Source: Lingula anatina
Taxonomy: Eukaryota; Brachiopoda; Lingulata; Lingulida; Lingulidae
Length of the DNA: 64,000 bases
Assembly (NCBI RefSeq): GCF_001039355.2
Contig: NW_019775425.1
Location: forward strand, 141,036 to 205,035
Direction: 5' to 3'
In this document: piece after piece, positions 24,188 to 38,660 of the stretch
Layout of the letters: every line of letters begins with the position of its first letter
Position numbering within the stretch: the first letter of the stretch is position 1
The notes under the pieces: generated by a model
Seen by the model: the letters and a program-made list of their open reading frames with translations, nothing else
Database searches by the model: none
Told to the model about the DNA's origin: nothing
Translations under genes and position numbers: made by a program

Positions 24188-26109
24188 GTAGTTTCTGAAA
24201 CTTATAAGGGTGTCATATCATAGGGATAAAAACAAGCCCTTCCCACCAGCTTACCTTCTGTATACCTTTGTACACTGTAGCATGTTGATATCAGGATTAA
24301 TAAAGTTTCAATGTGTGTAATTCAAGGTGTTATCAAAAAAAAGAAGCAACTCATTCTCACCTGTTTCCTTGCTGTTTGTTTCACCATTCAAACAATTAAG
24401 GTAACTATATAGATGATTGCCTAGTTTCACTGTTGATATGACTGCTTTAGAGCAAGCAATGACAGCTTCAATATTTCAGCTCAAAAGTGAGGTACGTGTA
24501 AAGGCTCCTATATCAAATGTTCTACTAGTACATCACTTAAAAACTGCTCTAAGATCAAGAATTTAACAACTTCAATTTCAAACTGTACAAAACCAGGTAA
24601 GAGTTTCTGTCAGATGCCTGTATGCAATGGAGACCTGTCTGCCACTTTCCAGTATGGTGCTTATATATGGTGCACTGTCACCAATGAGACAGAATATTGG
24701 ATGTGCTTCTACTAGTAATCAGCTAGGGTAAAGTCACTGTCCATGCAGTGTTACCTGTTGATGTCAAACAATAGCCAGCATTTCACCTGGCACCCCTTTG
24801 GCCACAGAAAGGCTTGGGGTTGGTGACAAAGATGACCATGATTTCACGACCTGGTTTCCTGCCAGACTGACCTCTAAGGTCAGATGTCATTGGTCTGACT
24901 GCCACTGGTTGAATTTACCTGTGGCAATTGTCTGACTCACAGTGGATGAGGTTGACCTTTCAGTAGCATATATATATATACATGCTGTAATTGATTTTAA
25001 TGTCTAAATGGTTGTTTTGTTATGTAATGAAATGGAAAATGATCTGTCTAGATATCAGAGAACTACAATATAATTGCATTATGTAGAGTATTTAAATCCT
25101 GTTTTGATAGCAATTAACCTTATTTCCATCTGTCTCTTGTTGGCACAGATCAATATCTGAAATATTCACTTAGGGATAGTTTCACAATGGAACTTTAGAC
25201 AAAAATGGTCTTAGTAAGTATTTCTAAGACTAAAATTATTTGTTTACTTTCATCAAAGACAAAAACAGTTGTTTTTCAATTACACAAAAGATTTATGAGA
25301 AAAGGCAAAAGGCCACTGTCCTGAAAAGGTGCTTTAATTAGCAGACCACAATGGAATTACCTTTTATTGAAATTAATTGTTTTTTTTTTAAATCATAGGT
25401 TGACAAGGTTAATGATAAGCATGTTAGGTCTGAAATGTACTTAATAATTTGGTGATAAAACAGTTTTAGATAATTTTTCATAATATATTTATTCCTCAAT
25501 AAATCCAAAATACAGTATATACTCTGAATGATGAAAATGTAGTTTGTTAGTTAAGTTGGCTTAATGTACACAATCTTAAATTCAGGTTAGACAGATGACT
25601 CTTTCATTCAGGTTAACAATCTTTCATAGTACATATAAAAGGAAAAAAGTCATCCACTCCACACCTTCCATCAGACCAAATAGACTATCCCTATCTGCCT
25701 CAGCATAAAATCAATACCATCAGATCCAAAGTCAGTCTGTCATGGGTTTAGATCATCTAACCTACAGTTATGCACCAGTACAATAACAGAATCACAAAAG
25801 GCGTGCTCAGTTGGTGATGTATGCACTCCTCAATGAAGCAGGAAAGCGTAATTCAATTAGGTGGCAAAATGGCATGACAGACAGAAGCCGCCTTTGTGAT
25901 CAGCTGTCAATATTACTTGTCAAGCATAGGCCTTACATATAAATAATGGCCAGCAATTTCAGTGGGGGGTTATTTTGCTGAAGATGTGGACTTTTTTTAA
26001 CCTTCTAAGTTGACACAACTTGAGAAGTGGCATATAGATTCTGCAAGTTTTGATTCAGAGGTGATTTCGCTGGCCAAAAAGTGCTTTTTTTGAACCCCCT
26101 AAAAATGAG

Positions 26110-26111
<2 letters not shown>

Positions 26112-26147
<36 letters not shown>
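26112..26147. repeat. (TA)n microsatellite
   Basis: Pure TA run of about 18 units. Confidence 0.95.
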
Positions 26148-26390
26148 TGTATCTGTTAATATAATGATGATGATGATTTTAAAATCTGGGGCTGAGTAAC
26201 ATGGTGCAGTTTTCTGCTTTATGTTTACTTAAAAAAGAATAAAAAGTATATCTAAAGGTATCTGGTGAATTATTATCATATCACTTTGTTTAGCATGCCC
26301 TTTTATGTTTTGAGAGAATTTAAGGGGTGATCCATGTGCACACACACACATGCACAGAGAAACGCTATGCAACATCTGAATTTGCCTAAG

Positions 26391-26581
26391 TATACCCTTA
26401 GCAAAATATCAGATCTGTCGCAAACTTCTTGCAAATTTGCAAAACAAATTTTATTTTCTTGCAAATTTGCTGCAAATTAGCAGCAGTACAATTTTTCTTG
26501 TAAACTTCTTGCCAGAAACTGTTAGTTTGCAACAAGTTTGCGGCAAATTTGCGGCAAACTTTTCATTTTGCTAGGGGTATA
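26391..26581. repeat. TIR element made of GCAAATTTGC palindromes
   Basis: Left end TATACCCTTAGCAAAA and right end TTTTGCTAGGGGTATA form inverted termini. The inside is packed with GCAAATTTGC, CTTGCAAA, GCGGCAAA and AGTTTGC variants in both orientations. No coding content. Confidence 0.75.
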
Positions 26582-26845
26582 TATTTTAATATATATACAT
26601 ACATGTACATGTATTTCATAAATGACAAAGTTATGCCAACTCCACAATTTGCTCCAGTCTGCTCTTTCTACACTAGCAAAATATTCACCATAAAAAACAC
26701 ATACAAGTCCCCTTAGGTCATTTTTCCATCTGTTTACAAGAACTGAACTTCTACCACAAACTATTCACTTGGTTCAGACTAACAAACATTCCGTCACATT
26801 TTAATAGACAATGAAATAAGGCGCACACCCCTGGATGCCATGTTG

Positions 26846-27175
26846 CCTAATATTTGTTCTCATAATTGACTGTTGGTCACGCTTGACCAGATAAATGACC
26901 CCTACATTTTACTAGCTATAAAAACATAATTTGTGCCACGAAGGGTGTAATACGAGTTGTTAACATGTTGAAAGTCACAACTGTACATGATACCTTTCTT
27001 TTACAGTCTCCTAATATTTGTTTTCACGATTGGCCGCTGCGGTCACGCTTGACCAGACGGTTGAACGAACCACGACCTCCTCATTTGGCTGACTATCAAA
27101 ACATACTTGGTTTAATGAAGGGTATAAAATGACCTGTTAATGTGTTATAATTACAAAATACACATGGCTTCATTT
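26846..27175. repeat. Tandem duplication (~165 bp x 2)
   Basis: Both copies start near CTAATATTTGTT(C/T)TCA, continue with GGTCACGCTTGACCAGA, then AAAACATA(A/C)TT and GAAGGGT(G/A)TAA, and end with a similar TGTTA.AT.TGTT segment. Clearly diverged. Confidence 0.7.
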
Positions 27176-30100
27176 AACTTTCAACAACATAGCAAGTGTA
27201 AAGAGAAATATAGAGTTACTTCTTTAGAATTGTGTCAATATCCACAACCATATATAACATAGAATGAGACATTTTCTTCATATTTTCTATTTATTATGAT
27301 GGTAAAAAAAGTAAAAGAGACAAAACATGTTTTTAGGTGCTGTTACCAGTGAGGCATAACATCTGGTCCTTTAAATTTATCAAAGAGCTTTGCATGATCA
27401 CTTGGAATGTTAAAAAATGTTTAGTCTTTTTGAACATTATTTGTACATTAAAACAGTGTCATCAAGAAGTTTTCCCCAATAATAAATGTTTTTTCAATCA
27501 AAGTACTTGATACTTGGGACTCATGACACTTGGGGACATTTTTCATTAGAACTTTTTGCCTTTCAAATCAACAGTGCCATCACATAAAAGGGGAGACTTA
27601 TTGATCTTTCATTCTCACAGGTTTAACTCTTATCTACTCAGTGAACCAAAAGAACCCCCCCCCCCCCAAAAAAAAAAAAAAAAAATGGTTGACCTGACAA
27701 ATGTCCAAAAGTGCCACAGCATCACAAGCACCAGTCACAAAGTCTCCAGCCACTGTGTTTTATGACATTTCCAGGTGTGACATGAATTTACAATAAACCA
27801 TTATTCTGTTTGTGTCATTGTAGTCACAGATCAACTTGTATCTATTTGATATCAAAGATTGGACTAGAATAAATTTATCTTTTTCAATCTGTGTTAACAC
27901 AAGGATTTAAAATAAAATAAGAAAAACTATAAATAAAATTAAATAAATAAATTACAACCTCTGTATTAACTGTAACCGAACAAGACAACATGTTTGAATC
28001 ATTTCAGATTATTTTGTTTTTCAAAATCTGTGCTTAACAAATTAATTGCTATGGCATATGCTTACCTCTTGTGTAAAGTTTCCGAAGTTCAATTCTTCTC
28101 GGTAACATAAGTCCAAATTTCTTATATTTCTTGAATGTTCTCCTGAGAATTAAAGTTCCACTGTTCGAAAAAAATCAATGTGTTTGCACCAGCTGTCTAT
28201 ATCAGAGGCAGTAGAGGTTACATAGGCCAGAAAAATCTATGCACTTCTGATCTGTTTTCTCAATTCTTTCAAAATGTGTTAACAAGTTCTCTGATATTTC
28301 TGGTAGATCAGCTAGTAAAACTTAATCCTGGTAAGTAAAAGTTTTCCTCAGTACATGCATTTGTGAGTATATCATCAACCTGATTTATATAATATGTCTT
28401 CTTCCCATAGACATAAGAATTTTCTTCAGAGACAACACAATATTTTCAATTATCCATATGGTTCTATACATCCAATGCTGATAAACATCTCACTGTTTCA
28501 TGCAATATATTTCTGCTTGGTGATAGATCGGATCGTCGCTCATCTCGACGCTATTTCTGTCTAAAACTGACAGCATCTGCCTCAGAAAACAGTCTCACAT
28601 ATGATAGAATTTTTAATCACCACTGCACAGCAATTATGTAATTATGTCACAGTGTCGGAGCATGCCTCATCTGCATACTAGTATCCCTCCAGCAGTGAGT
28701 GCAGCCGTTTGCATCAAGACGTGTAGATGAATTTCATATCTCTCACAATTAAAGGCCCCCTGAAAAGTTCATCACTGCATGAGACTGTCTGAGGAGATGC
28801 TCGAATCTGCCAATTAAAAAAAAAAGTTTTCTGTGTCTTTCAAGTTCGCGTGACTGCCAGGGATTGTCTAGGTTGCTTTAGGGATTGAATGTCACAAATG
28901 TTGCTCGACTTCTCTCATGCAAGGTTGGTTCACATGTGGTCCTAAATCATTGCTGATTTCATGTGTCGCAGCATCGGCAAATAATCTCAGCTGTGCTTAT
29001 TGAACGAAATCCTTCCAGATTGTATGGCAAATAAAATGCGAAACATACTGTACAGCTTAACTGTGTGTAGTCTGATACAAGATCTAATGCATTTGTATCA
29101 ATCACTCGTTCACTAAAATGGAATACTTTCTACATTATTTTCCTCTGGTTTCAGTCTGAGTTCCAAATATTGTGTATTTTTTAAGTCCCTTTCATACAGT
29201 ATATGATGTATTGGATGCACAGTTCTTATCTAAATTATTCAATAATTAAGGTACTGTAAGATATATTGCCTTGCTATTCCTGATATCATTAATACATGTA
29301 TATCAATAAAAAAGCAGATCACAGCATAAACATTTCAGGAATTGATGGTCAAGCCACCCCCAAATAGTCTGATGAGCAAGAATTATGACCAGTGGGCAGA
29401 ATTAATCCTCTGCCAAGGTCAGTTAATTAGTCTTACAATACTTGATCACATCAGGCTAATACTGCACAAGTCAATATTGTTCTTTTAAGATACTAAAAAG
29501 TTGTTACAAAAATTATTCTGGCGACCCTGATGTCACTGTTATACTTCTTCTAAAGTGTTTTTTAATTCAAGATATTCTGTGCCCTTGCCTGACCTTGTAG
29601 TCAAAATCTAAAAATATGTCCAGTTAGGTGTCTTCTTCCTACTCTGATGAATCTAACACCACTAATTTTCAATAAATTGAATATCAAGTGTCCAGTCACC
29701 TGCTGATTCGAACGACTGACCAAGCTGGTCAGTTGATCAACCTTCTAATTAGTGCTAATTAGAACATATCCTGAAATTAACTCAGCAGGGGAGGACTGTC
29801 ATTAAGGCACTGATCGCTGCCCATTCACAGTTAATCACTTCTGGGCTCCTAAAATGAACATTAATCTAGATATTAGATCATTAATCTGAGTAAACTGCCT
29901 ATTGTTTGAAATATAGACAATTGGTCAATCAAAATAAGCTTATATTTAATGTTTGACCATTGACCATCAGTCAAATGCTTTCAGAAACGGTAGTTGCTCT
30001 CAGAAATGGTTGCTTGACCAGGGTAAATCTGAGTTCAGCCAACCTGAGACAGGATTTGGTAATTGTTTATAAGTCAATTGGTATAATTGCTATAACCAAT

Positions 30101-33005
30101 ATCTTTGTATTCTGATATTAAGATAGTGAAAGCCAAAGATCTGCCTCTTGTCTAAAGCCCTGTTATTCTACAATCAATCAGTGTTTACTAGGGATACTGA
30201 ACCAGTTATAAAGATGGCTAGACTTCAGTTACCCATTTTGTCATGGTTGTTTGATAAATATCTAAGCATTCAAAACTGAGAGTAAGATTGTAGACGTGTA
30301 TAAATGATAACAGTTAGTTGTAATCATACAATCAAGGAATTGTAAGGCTACAAAAAAGAAAATGTGTTACAGGCAGATTATTTGCGTGGTTTTAATAAAC
30401 GGTAAATGTTTTCAATAATCAAATGTTTAAATGACAATATTAGATACTACTCTTCACAAAATATAATGTCTAAGTATGAAAGTAATTATGTTCCTTTTCA
30501 ACAGATGTTCTTCTTAAATATTTATAGATACGTCTTTTGTCCAGATGAAATAATGTGTAAATTATATGTAAATTATAGAAATTTGCAGGATGAAGGCATC
30601 CTTTGTTCAGCTTCACATTATAAGGGTAAAATCTCCCAAATATAACACCTCTACTAAGCAACCAATTATTTTTATTAATAAATAAATATGATTAATGTAG
30701 TTATTGTAAATATAATATATATAGTCTACTTTTATCTTAAAACAGGAAATATTTCAATTTTCCCTTAGTCGTGAGGTATAATGAAAAATAAATCAATAAT
30801 ATAAATATAAAAATATATATCAATGTGACTTGTTATAATGAGCTTAAGTCTTAAGATTATTTATGTAATATATATAATGATTGTGAGTCTTTTTAATAGA
30901 TATACATGCACCTGTAAACTAAGATTAAACAATATTTATCCTGAAATGAATTTCATTTGTCGAAGATCTGTGAATTGAAAATAAAATAAAACTTATTTTC
31001 CGAAGGTTTCTCTAAATATAGCTATCACATTATCTGAAATGATATTCAGTTGTCGTAGTTGTAACATGCCCTTTTTTTTCAATGCAGATGGTTCAGCCAT
31101 ATCCCATAATATCTTCAGTTGTCATGGATACCAGTTAGGTTTGCTTGTTGTGAAACGTCTTGTGTTTCCTTTGACGTTTTATGTTTTCCAAATACAGCTT
31201 GACCTTCAGTTGCTTTATCAGCAGTCAACTATTTGTGGTTCGTCATAATTTCAGTTAAAACATAGTTGATCAAAATTTGCTGCTCACTTAAACACAACAA
31301 TCTGTGTCCTCGAACTTTTTCTCATTGTTATCGTGTTCACAGATGTCAATGTAATTTCTCCATCACCATTCTATGTAAAAATTGTAACTTGTTGTCACTT
31401 TCCCTTGAAAGACTGCATTTATCAAATACATTAGAAAACAATGTGTTTCTTCTGTCCTCCGTGAATATGTTGCAGTTATTGTTAAGCCAAGGTGTCAGAA
31501 ACAGAAAGGTTTCTTCGTCATCATGGATTCAGTTTGTAAGTACAACCCTAAAGCCTTTGACACCCTATATAAAAGTGTGTTCACTAAGCCCCTTAATTCT
31601 ACAGTGTCCAATGCTTTGCAGGCCAAGGGGAATAACATTTTTCTTTAAATCATCTCTTTTAGAAAATTTTCGCAGTGTCCCAGGCCTGCAATCTAGAGGC
31701 ATCACTTTCTTAAATATTTTATTTAAACTAACATTAAGTTATAAAGATATGTATGTTGAATCATATTCTGGGTTGTTTAGGACTTATAATTGCTATTCAT
31801 CCACAATCTTGTCTCTTTTACCCATGGTTTCTGTCCTCTTGACTACTGCCCATTTGAAATTGAAGCCAAATCCTTCCTTGCTTGGCCTTATAAAGTTTTG
31901 ACAGAAAATATTACTATTGATACACCTAGCAGTGGAGCAAACAAACAATACACAACAAGGCCCTTAATAAAAAAAATAACCATGCCCAAACCATGTATAA
32001 GAGTAACTGAATTTTTATAACCCTAAAGCAGGGCAGTTCTTATAGTAAAAAGGGTCCCTGCCTTCTGTATTTCTAATATCAGGAATTGACAGACTTGCCA
32101 GAGTGGTAATTACAGCAGGAATAGATCCAAAATCACACTTACACCGATACTTGGGTAAACTATAGCATTCATCAAACACAAAAGAAAATACACACAATTT
32201 AATTTCATAACTCCCTGAGGCTAAGTGCCTGACCCTGGGGCAACTGCATACTATGTTTGAGAAAACAAAATGGCACAACAACTTCGACAGGTATTTGAAC
32301 GAAAGCATTGGAATAATACAAAGATGCGTTTAGACATTTACTTGAATCCAAACTTCTTCACTTCAGAAACACATCACCAAAAAACCAAATTAATTAATAT
32401 ACCAGAAATGCAAAGATGGCTCAAAATAATACTGGCACATGGTAATTAAATTTAGAGGGCACAACTGTAACAGACAAATTCATTCACACTGACCAGTAGT
32501 CAACAACTTCTTACTCAATAGGTGCCACATCTGAACAGGACTCAAGAGTGTGAACCAAATCGATCCTGGATTGTACCCTGGCAGATCCCATTGCCTCAGT
32601 GTAAATGTACTAAGTGTCACACGGGCAAACGTCACTGCTTTATTTTGACTGACAGCGCATGACCTCCTATTTATGAGGTTTCCAAATACAAATTGACAAA
32701 ATAATTTTTTTGGAAATCCCAGTAGATATGAGAGGGCAAAATTTAATAGGAGTCATACCTCATGTGCACTGGTGCTAGATGGAATAACATATTTGTTGGG
32801 TAATGCAGTAATGCAATATTAAAAGGAAAAGCAAACATAAAAATAAACATGAAACTTTCCACCTCAACTTTCTACCAAAATTTGCCACAGTTGTGAAGTG
32901 GTAACCCTAGAAAATGATTTAAAAATCAGAGATAATTGGCAATTATATAATCCACACAGAAACAGGTAGAAATTAGTTAAGTACTCTTCATCTTTGACCC
33001 TCAGC

Positions 33006-33231
33006 TATAACGAGGGTAGGGAATACCCCCCCCACCCCACCCACCCACCCCCTTAATCGCCAAACACCAAGATTAAAATAGCTCAATTACCAAGACATAT
33101 TCAGGTCTATCACCAATCACCAAGAATTCCTGAATTGCATTTCATGCAGAATATTGGGCTCAAATAACGCATCACGCTCGAAAAATAAGGACAATCACAC
33201 GGAACGTGAAAGGTATTCCCTACCCTCTATA
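33006..33231. repeat. TIR element (TATAGAGGGTAGGGAATACC)
   Basis: Left TATAACGAGGGTAGGGAATA and right GGTATTCCCTACCCTCTATA are inverted repeats around about 180 bp of non-coding sequence that includes a C-rich run. Confidence 0.75.
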
Positions 33232-33971
33232 AGCACTCCTCTGCTACAAAACCTTACATATATGAATATACGTTGTGTAAGCCAGATGCAAAACTAAGAT
33301 AGTTGTATTGCACCAGCAATTTATTTATTTATTTATATGCATCCACTTTGGGGTATAAACATTTTTAATCCTATTTTTACTTTGAATTCAGTTTGCCAAA
33401 GTGAATCCTCTTTTATAAACTCTTATTCTCTAAATAATAGCAATTGAAAAGTGGATAATTTTCATCAATTTATCCCAAATTTGACTCAAACTGTGCGACA
33501 TGACTAACACCAAGTCAACCCAGCAAATGCATCGCAATAACGTTGGGTCATATTGTCCCTAACTGTGATGTTTACGTTCACCTCATTAAACTGTGTAAGC
33601 AAAGAAGAAATGAACTGGAAATATGTTTATGTTGGAGGACCATTGCACTTGTGATTGACATAAATTCTCTCTCTCTTTCTTTCTCTCATTTCATTCCTGG
33701 CACATTTTCTGTCTTTCTCTTTCTTTTCTCATGCTCTGCCTCCTTATTTCCCATGGTATCCACGAAGAACAACAACAAAGTTAAAGAAGCTAGGAAACCT
33801 TGCCTTGTGAAACTCTCTTTTAAAAACTTTACCTTTTAATTTGTCTACCATTTCAGGGGATATTTTACAGGAATGAAATCAAATTTGTATGTTCTGTTGA
33901 GGTAATCTTTGTCTTATCATAGATCATGATCTCTATATTTTTACTTTTTTTTACAATTATACCAGCTTTAA

Positions 33972-34139
33972 CAGGCCCGTAGCCAGGGGGGGTTCGGGGG
34001 GTTTGAAAGAACCCCCCTTTTGTGCTCAAAAAGGTCCACTCTTGGTAAAATTTGACATAAGTACATGGGGATTTTTCATTAAAAGGTCCACTTTTTCAGA
34101 AAAAGAACCCCCCCTTTGAAATTGCTGGCTACGGGCCTG
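33972..34139. mobile_element. MITE with GGCCCGTAGCC termini and 5-bp target duplication
   Basis: The 168-bp element starts CAGGCCCGTAGCCA and ends TGGCTACGGGCCTG. It is flanked by TTTAA on both sides (33967-33971 and 34140-34144). Internally it carries TTTGAAAGAACCCCCC and paired GGTCCACT motifs. Related damaged copies are at 5875, 38541, 41090 and 48201. Confidence 0.88.
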
Positions 34140-36189
34140 TTTAATGTTTCAAGCTTGGACATAATAACGTTATTACGTCCAAGTTTCAAGCATCCTCCAT
34201 TCAACTAGGTAATTGTAACAAATTACAAAATTTTATTTTTCACACATGGTCACCAGTTAAGTTACAAAAGTACCTTTTTAAAATATCATAGTCTTGCATT
34301 ACACATACTTACCTCATCATTGTCCTTAGGCCCATCAGGTAGAAATGATCCCTACCTAGCACAAAGGATCATAAAACAAACCAATCAGGTCTACCTTTTG
34401 GTAATTACTAAGTAAATTAGCACATAATTAATTTTTCATTTTCGCAATGTAACTTTTTGTTTGTAACAACTGAAAAAATTACTTGAATTCAGCGAAGTGC
34501 AGCAAAGTGAATAAGTTCACTTATTGTCAAAACACACTCTTTTCATATACGTGTACATAAAAATTGAATAGAATATTGTTTTATTAGTGAGGTGTTCTAA
34601 ATATCAGATTAATTACCGTATATGTTTACCTGACCTATAATTAAGTGCAGAAATAGTGGCACCTTTCGGTACTGACCCCATAAATCAATCAATATACCAG
34701 CACTAATAACTCCGCTCTTAATACATTGTAATACTTCCTTCATTAAATCAGTCAATTATCGGTCAACAAACTACAATTAATTAAAAACAATTGTGTTCTC
34801 ATTTAACCCTGGTCAAAATAATATCAACAATTTTAATTCTGAACGTAAAAAACATGTAACATGTTTCATTTTAGAATTTTAAAAATCAACATCTAAAAAA
34901 ATTGTACATATACATGTAGATTTTAAAAAATCTAAGCCACCTCATGCAAATGCGTAACTATGAACTTCACCCATCAATTTGGAATACATTTCAAACCTCC
35001 GCTTCAAACAGCAGTTCTCACAATCATCTTATCATCTTATTCATTTATCATTAGATGCATATATCACAAAATGAACAGCAAAAATCTATTTGCAAAATAC
35101 ATTTATCAAAAAAAAAAAAAAAATAGGAAATCTCACCAACCTTGCTGGTCACTATCTGTATCAAATTGATCAGAAAGAGTGGTCAGTTTTCCTCCGAGAT
35201 ATTGTCCACTTCCATCCAACACTGTCTACATGATGGTCACTCAAAACTGCCTCTGCGGTCACTATAACACGCAAGTGCAATTAAACTAAAGTCAATCATA
35301 TGTTGTGGATTTGTCAAATTTTTTCTTGTGAACCAAATTCAAATTTGCCCCAAATAAAAGGTCACGGGTTTGTGCGTACAGTGTAAGTGCGTTTTTATTA
35401 TTTCAACAATTCAGTATTTCCCACACTGTGTATTCTCTAGTTATTTAAACAGAGGAGCCCACCTGCCAAAACTCTACGGGTACAAATCAATACAGCAGTA
35501 CATCTTTCATTTTCGTTGATCTATTGTATTGAACTTCTATTCCTAATATTTACTGTGAGAGGACTGCCTGAGGACTTACGTATTCCTCTTCTTTATATTG
35601 TAAACGTGTTTGCGGAAATTAGTGTCAATATAATTCAGGTGCAAAATTGGACACTTTCTAAAAGGAAACGGGATGTGTGTGCGTGAATTTGTGTGGGATT
35701 GCAGGGGGGGGGGGGGTTTACACCAAAGTTGACACAGTGGTTACGCCCCCCCCCCCCCCCCCCTCCATCCACCCAAGCTTACGTAAGTCTATTTATAAAA
35801 ATATTCAGAAAAGAGAGGTGTGAAGGAGATGAGGTGTGGGTGTGTGAGAAAATGATAACAAGGAATGGGATAAAGGAGTTTACATAAAAAAGGCCATTTA
35901 TTTACAAATTGTAAGTCTACGTGTTATATTAGTCATATTACACTCATCTTCACATGGGTCAACTTTTCTTCTTTTTCTTCTTCTGCTTCTTTTTCAACAG
36001 AAACGCATGGCGTAATTATTAGTTAGGTAGAAGGGGAGACCAGACCACGGGTGGCTGAACTGGATCCATCTGATTATAGCTAAAGCCCCCTTTACACTGG
36101 ACGGCGCCCTTTCTGCGTTAAACAGCCCCATTTGAGAGTAAAAAAATAATTTACGTGCCTATGGAACGCCATCCACGCAAAAAATCAGA

Positions 36190-36370
36190 CTTGCAATTTA
36201 ATAGCCAAATGGCATTCTAACAGCCTACAAGAAATTTAACAGTGGTCAAAATAATCTAATAGCCAACCCATAAAATTTAACAGTGATAAAAAATCTAATA
36301 GCCAAATCATAAAATTTAACAGCGTTAAAAAATCTTACAGCCAACTCATAATCTTACAGCCAACTTCTCA
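36190..36370. repeat. Degenerate ~37-bp tandem repeat
   Basis: Four to five imperfect copies of a unit containing AATCTAATAGCCAA and CATAAAATTTAACAGTG. Confidence 0.75.
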
Positions 36371-36994
36371 AAACAGGCAAGTCAGCATCTAACGCTAGAG
36401 GTCACTGCTGTCACGGGTCTATCCGTGGACGGCGCGTAAAGTGATGACGTCATCTGGAGCCTGAGAGATGTTGTTTAACATCCACATAACGTGGATGAAA
36501 GGTCGAATCAGAACTAATATGAAAGAGCATTTTGCCACCGGAATCCGTGGAGTTCCTTCTCGAAAGATGCACAAGAAAACGGTGTTCAGTTTCAAACCCC
36601 CGCACTAAGTAATGCAAGGTTACATCGCGTAGGGTAAAACATGGCGGTGCCTAGGACGCATTGTCCTATCATAGGTCACAACTGGACGTAATCTGCATAT
36701 GCATGAATCAAAACTGTGACCTAATTTCACCTAATGCATAATCTGGGTCACTAGTCTCACGTTTTACTACGATGGTAATACAAGTCCAACGTTCATCGCA
36801 TTACAATCACCGATGGGATGACAGTGAACGTTCTATTTAAAATGATTCTTTTAGAAACATATATTTATAAGTGATTTAATATGTAGAACAAGATAAAACA
36901 AACGCTTTGTTGAAAAGATTTTTATTATAAAATAAAAATATGGTAAAGGGACCAAAACAATGGGGAAATAATTCTATGTATACTGAGGTNTGAC

Positions 36995-37370
36995 CCTAAT
37001 TTCAAGGACACTGCATTTTTCGAGCAGAAAATTCCCATATTATCTAAACCTTTGTAATTGGATGTCACAGAAGCATGTTAAAATATCATTTCCTACTAAG
37101 TGAGGTTCTGCGAATAATTTGTAAATGCTTTCTAGGCCACCGGAGGTCAATGTCATGACCTTATTTTCAAGGTCATGGCATTTTAAGCTTGAACAAAATG
37201 CCATCATGTCTATATTTTGATAACCCTATTTCACAGAAACATGTTAATTGAAAGTATCAATTCATACTAAGTTACATATTGCCGATCATTTGAAACTATT
37301 TCTAGGATCACCAGCAGTCAGGGTCATATCCTTATAACAAGGTTGTTATAACATTTAAGAAAAATTGAAT
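36995..37370 (-). repeat. Diverged copies of the ~165-bp AGGTCA repeat, opposite orientation
   Basis: Two to three diverged units contain GTCATGACCTTATTTTCAAGG, CACAGAAACATGTTAA and TACTAAGT blocks. These match, in reverse orientation, the array at 39590-40815 (AACATGTTTCTGTGACA, ACTTAGTAGGAGTTGATA). Confidence 0.65.
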
Positions 37371-38540
37371 TTACACTAATCAAAAACAACACAGGTGATT
37401 GTTTAAAGAATATTTCATTACAGAAAAGGCATCAGCACTACTGCATGGTACTCATTTAAATCAATGACATTCGGTTTACAAGGCTTAAGGGTATACTGCA
37501 CCCATTTCAAAATCACTAAGTGTTATACAGATATATGTTTAAATAAAGCTGTGTTTTACATTATACAGAAACTAAAAGTGAAAAAAAAACATCAAGTACC
37601 TGAACCTTGTGTGAATATTCCACTGTATGTCAGAACTACATTGTTCAAAACTTCCTATTCTATTGTAGGGAGGAGTCGAGCAATTACATTTCTTCAAAAA
37701 CTTCAGATACATGTGGGAGACCTTTAAAGCTTAATAACATGACATAAACTTGTTTCATACTGGGCAAAGACAGCCTATTACACAATAACCATTGTAGCCT
37801 CATATAAGACCTGTAAAAAAATTGGAATATTACAGCATTCTATAATACTTCAATGGGGGAATTAATTCATTTTGGGTACATAAACATTTAGATAAAATAT
37901 TATGGAATTAGAATGAGACGTTTTATATTGGCCACAGGCTGGGGGGAAATATAACCAGGTGGAATGGCACCTTTTTATGGTATTTACCTTTTTGCCCAGA
38001 AGACAGGTTGCTACACCATTTGAACATCTCTCCAGCTTTTAAAAAACATCAAATCTTGATTTCTCATTGATATACACTTCCAGTGCTTCTCTCAAATCTT
38101 CAAACTTACTAGCCACAAGTTTATCACAATTGCTAGCTGTGGGTCTCTATACTAACAGTAGGTCTACATGTAGTGGGATATGGGTCAAATAAAAGAGTCC
38201 CTTTCAGAGAAGAAATACATTTTCCTGGACAAATTCAAGGAGCAATTTGACTGCATGATGGACAGTGGTTAAAAGGCAAATGTGTCTTCTGCAGATAAGT
38301 TGGACTATTTACTTCAATGCAACTTGAGGATAAGGCAGTCTGCATTAATGCACAACAATTAATAAGCATTTATTACCACCTGATCAACTGATATTTGTTA
38401 GAAGGCTAGTTACATGAGACTAGTTACATGATGAGCTTCAAATTGAAGGATACAAAGTCCTTTACGTACGTGTTAGATCCTCGCCCACAGCTACAACTGT
38501 TTGTACGTCCCTTGTCCTTGGTGCTTTGACCATCAAATAC

Positions 38541-38660
38541 AGGCCTGTAGCCAGTGGCATTCTGGGTAAAATTTTATCTAGGTACACAAATATTTCTAGG
38601 TCCACTTTTTTCAGAAAAAAAGCCCCTCTCCCCTTTTGAGACTGCTAGCTTGTCATAATG
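38541..38660. repeat. Fragment of the GGCCCGTAGCC-type MITE
   Basis: Begins CAGGCCTGTAGCCA and contains ATCTAGGTACA, AGGTCCACTTTTTTCAGAAA and CCCCTTTTGAGACTGCTAGCT, as in the fuller copies. The right end is missing. Confidence 0.65.

Noticed and set aside
31039-32308. Overlapping open frames on both strands (up to 211 codons)
   Set aside because: Composition is erratic, no family motif was recognised, and no consistent splice model emerged. A decayed repeat is possible but unsupported.
36443-36660. TGACGTCA (CRE) and AACATGGCGG (YY1/start-like) motifs as a possible promoter
   Set aside because: The ATG opens only a 16-codon frame and no exon follows; isolated motif matches.
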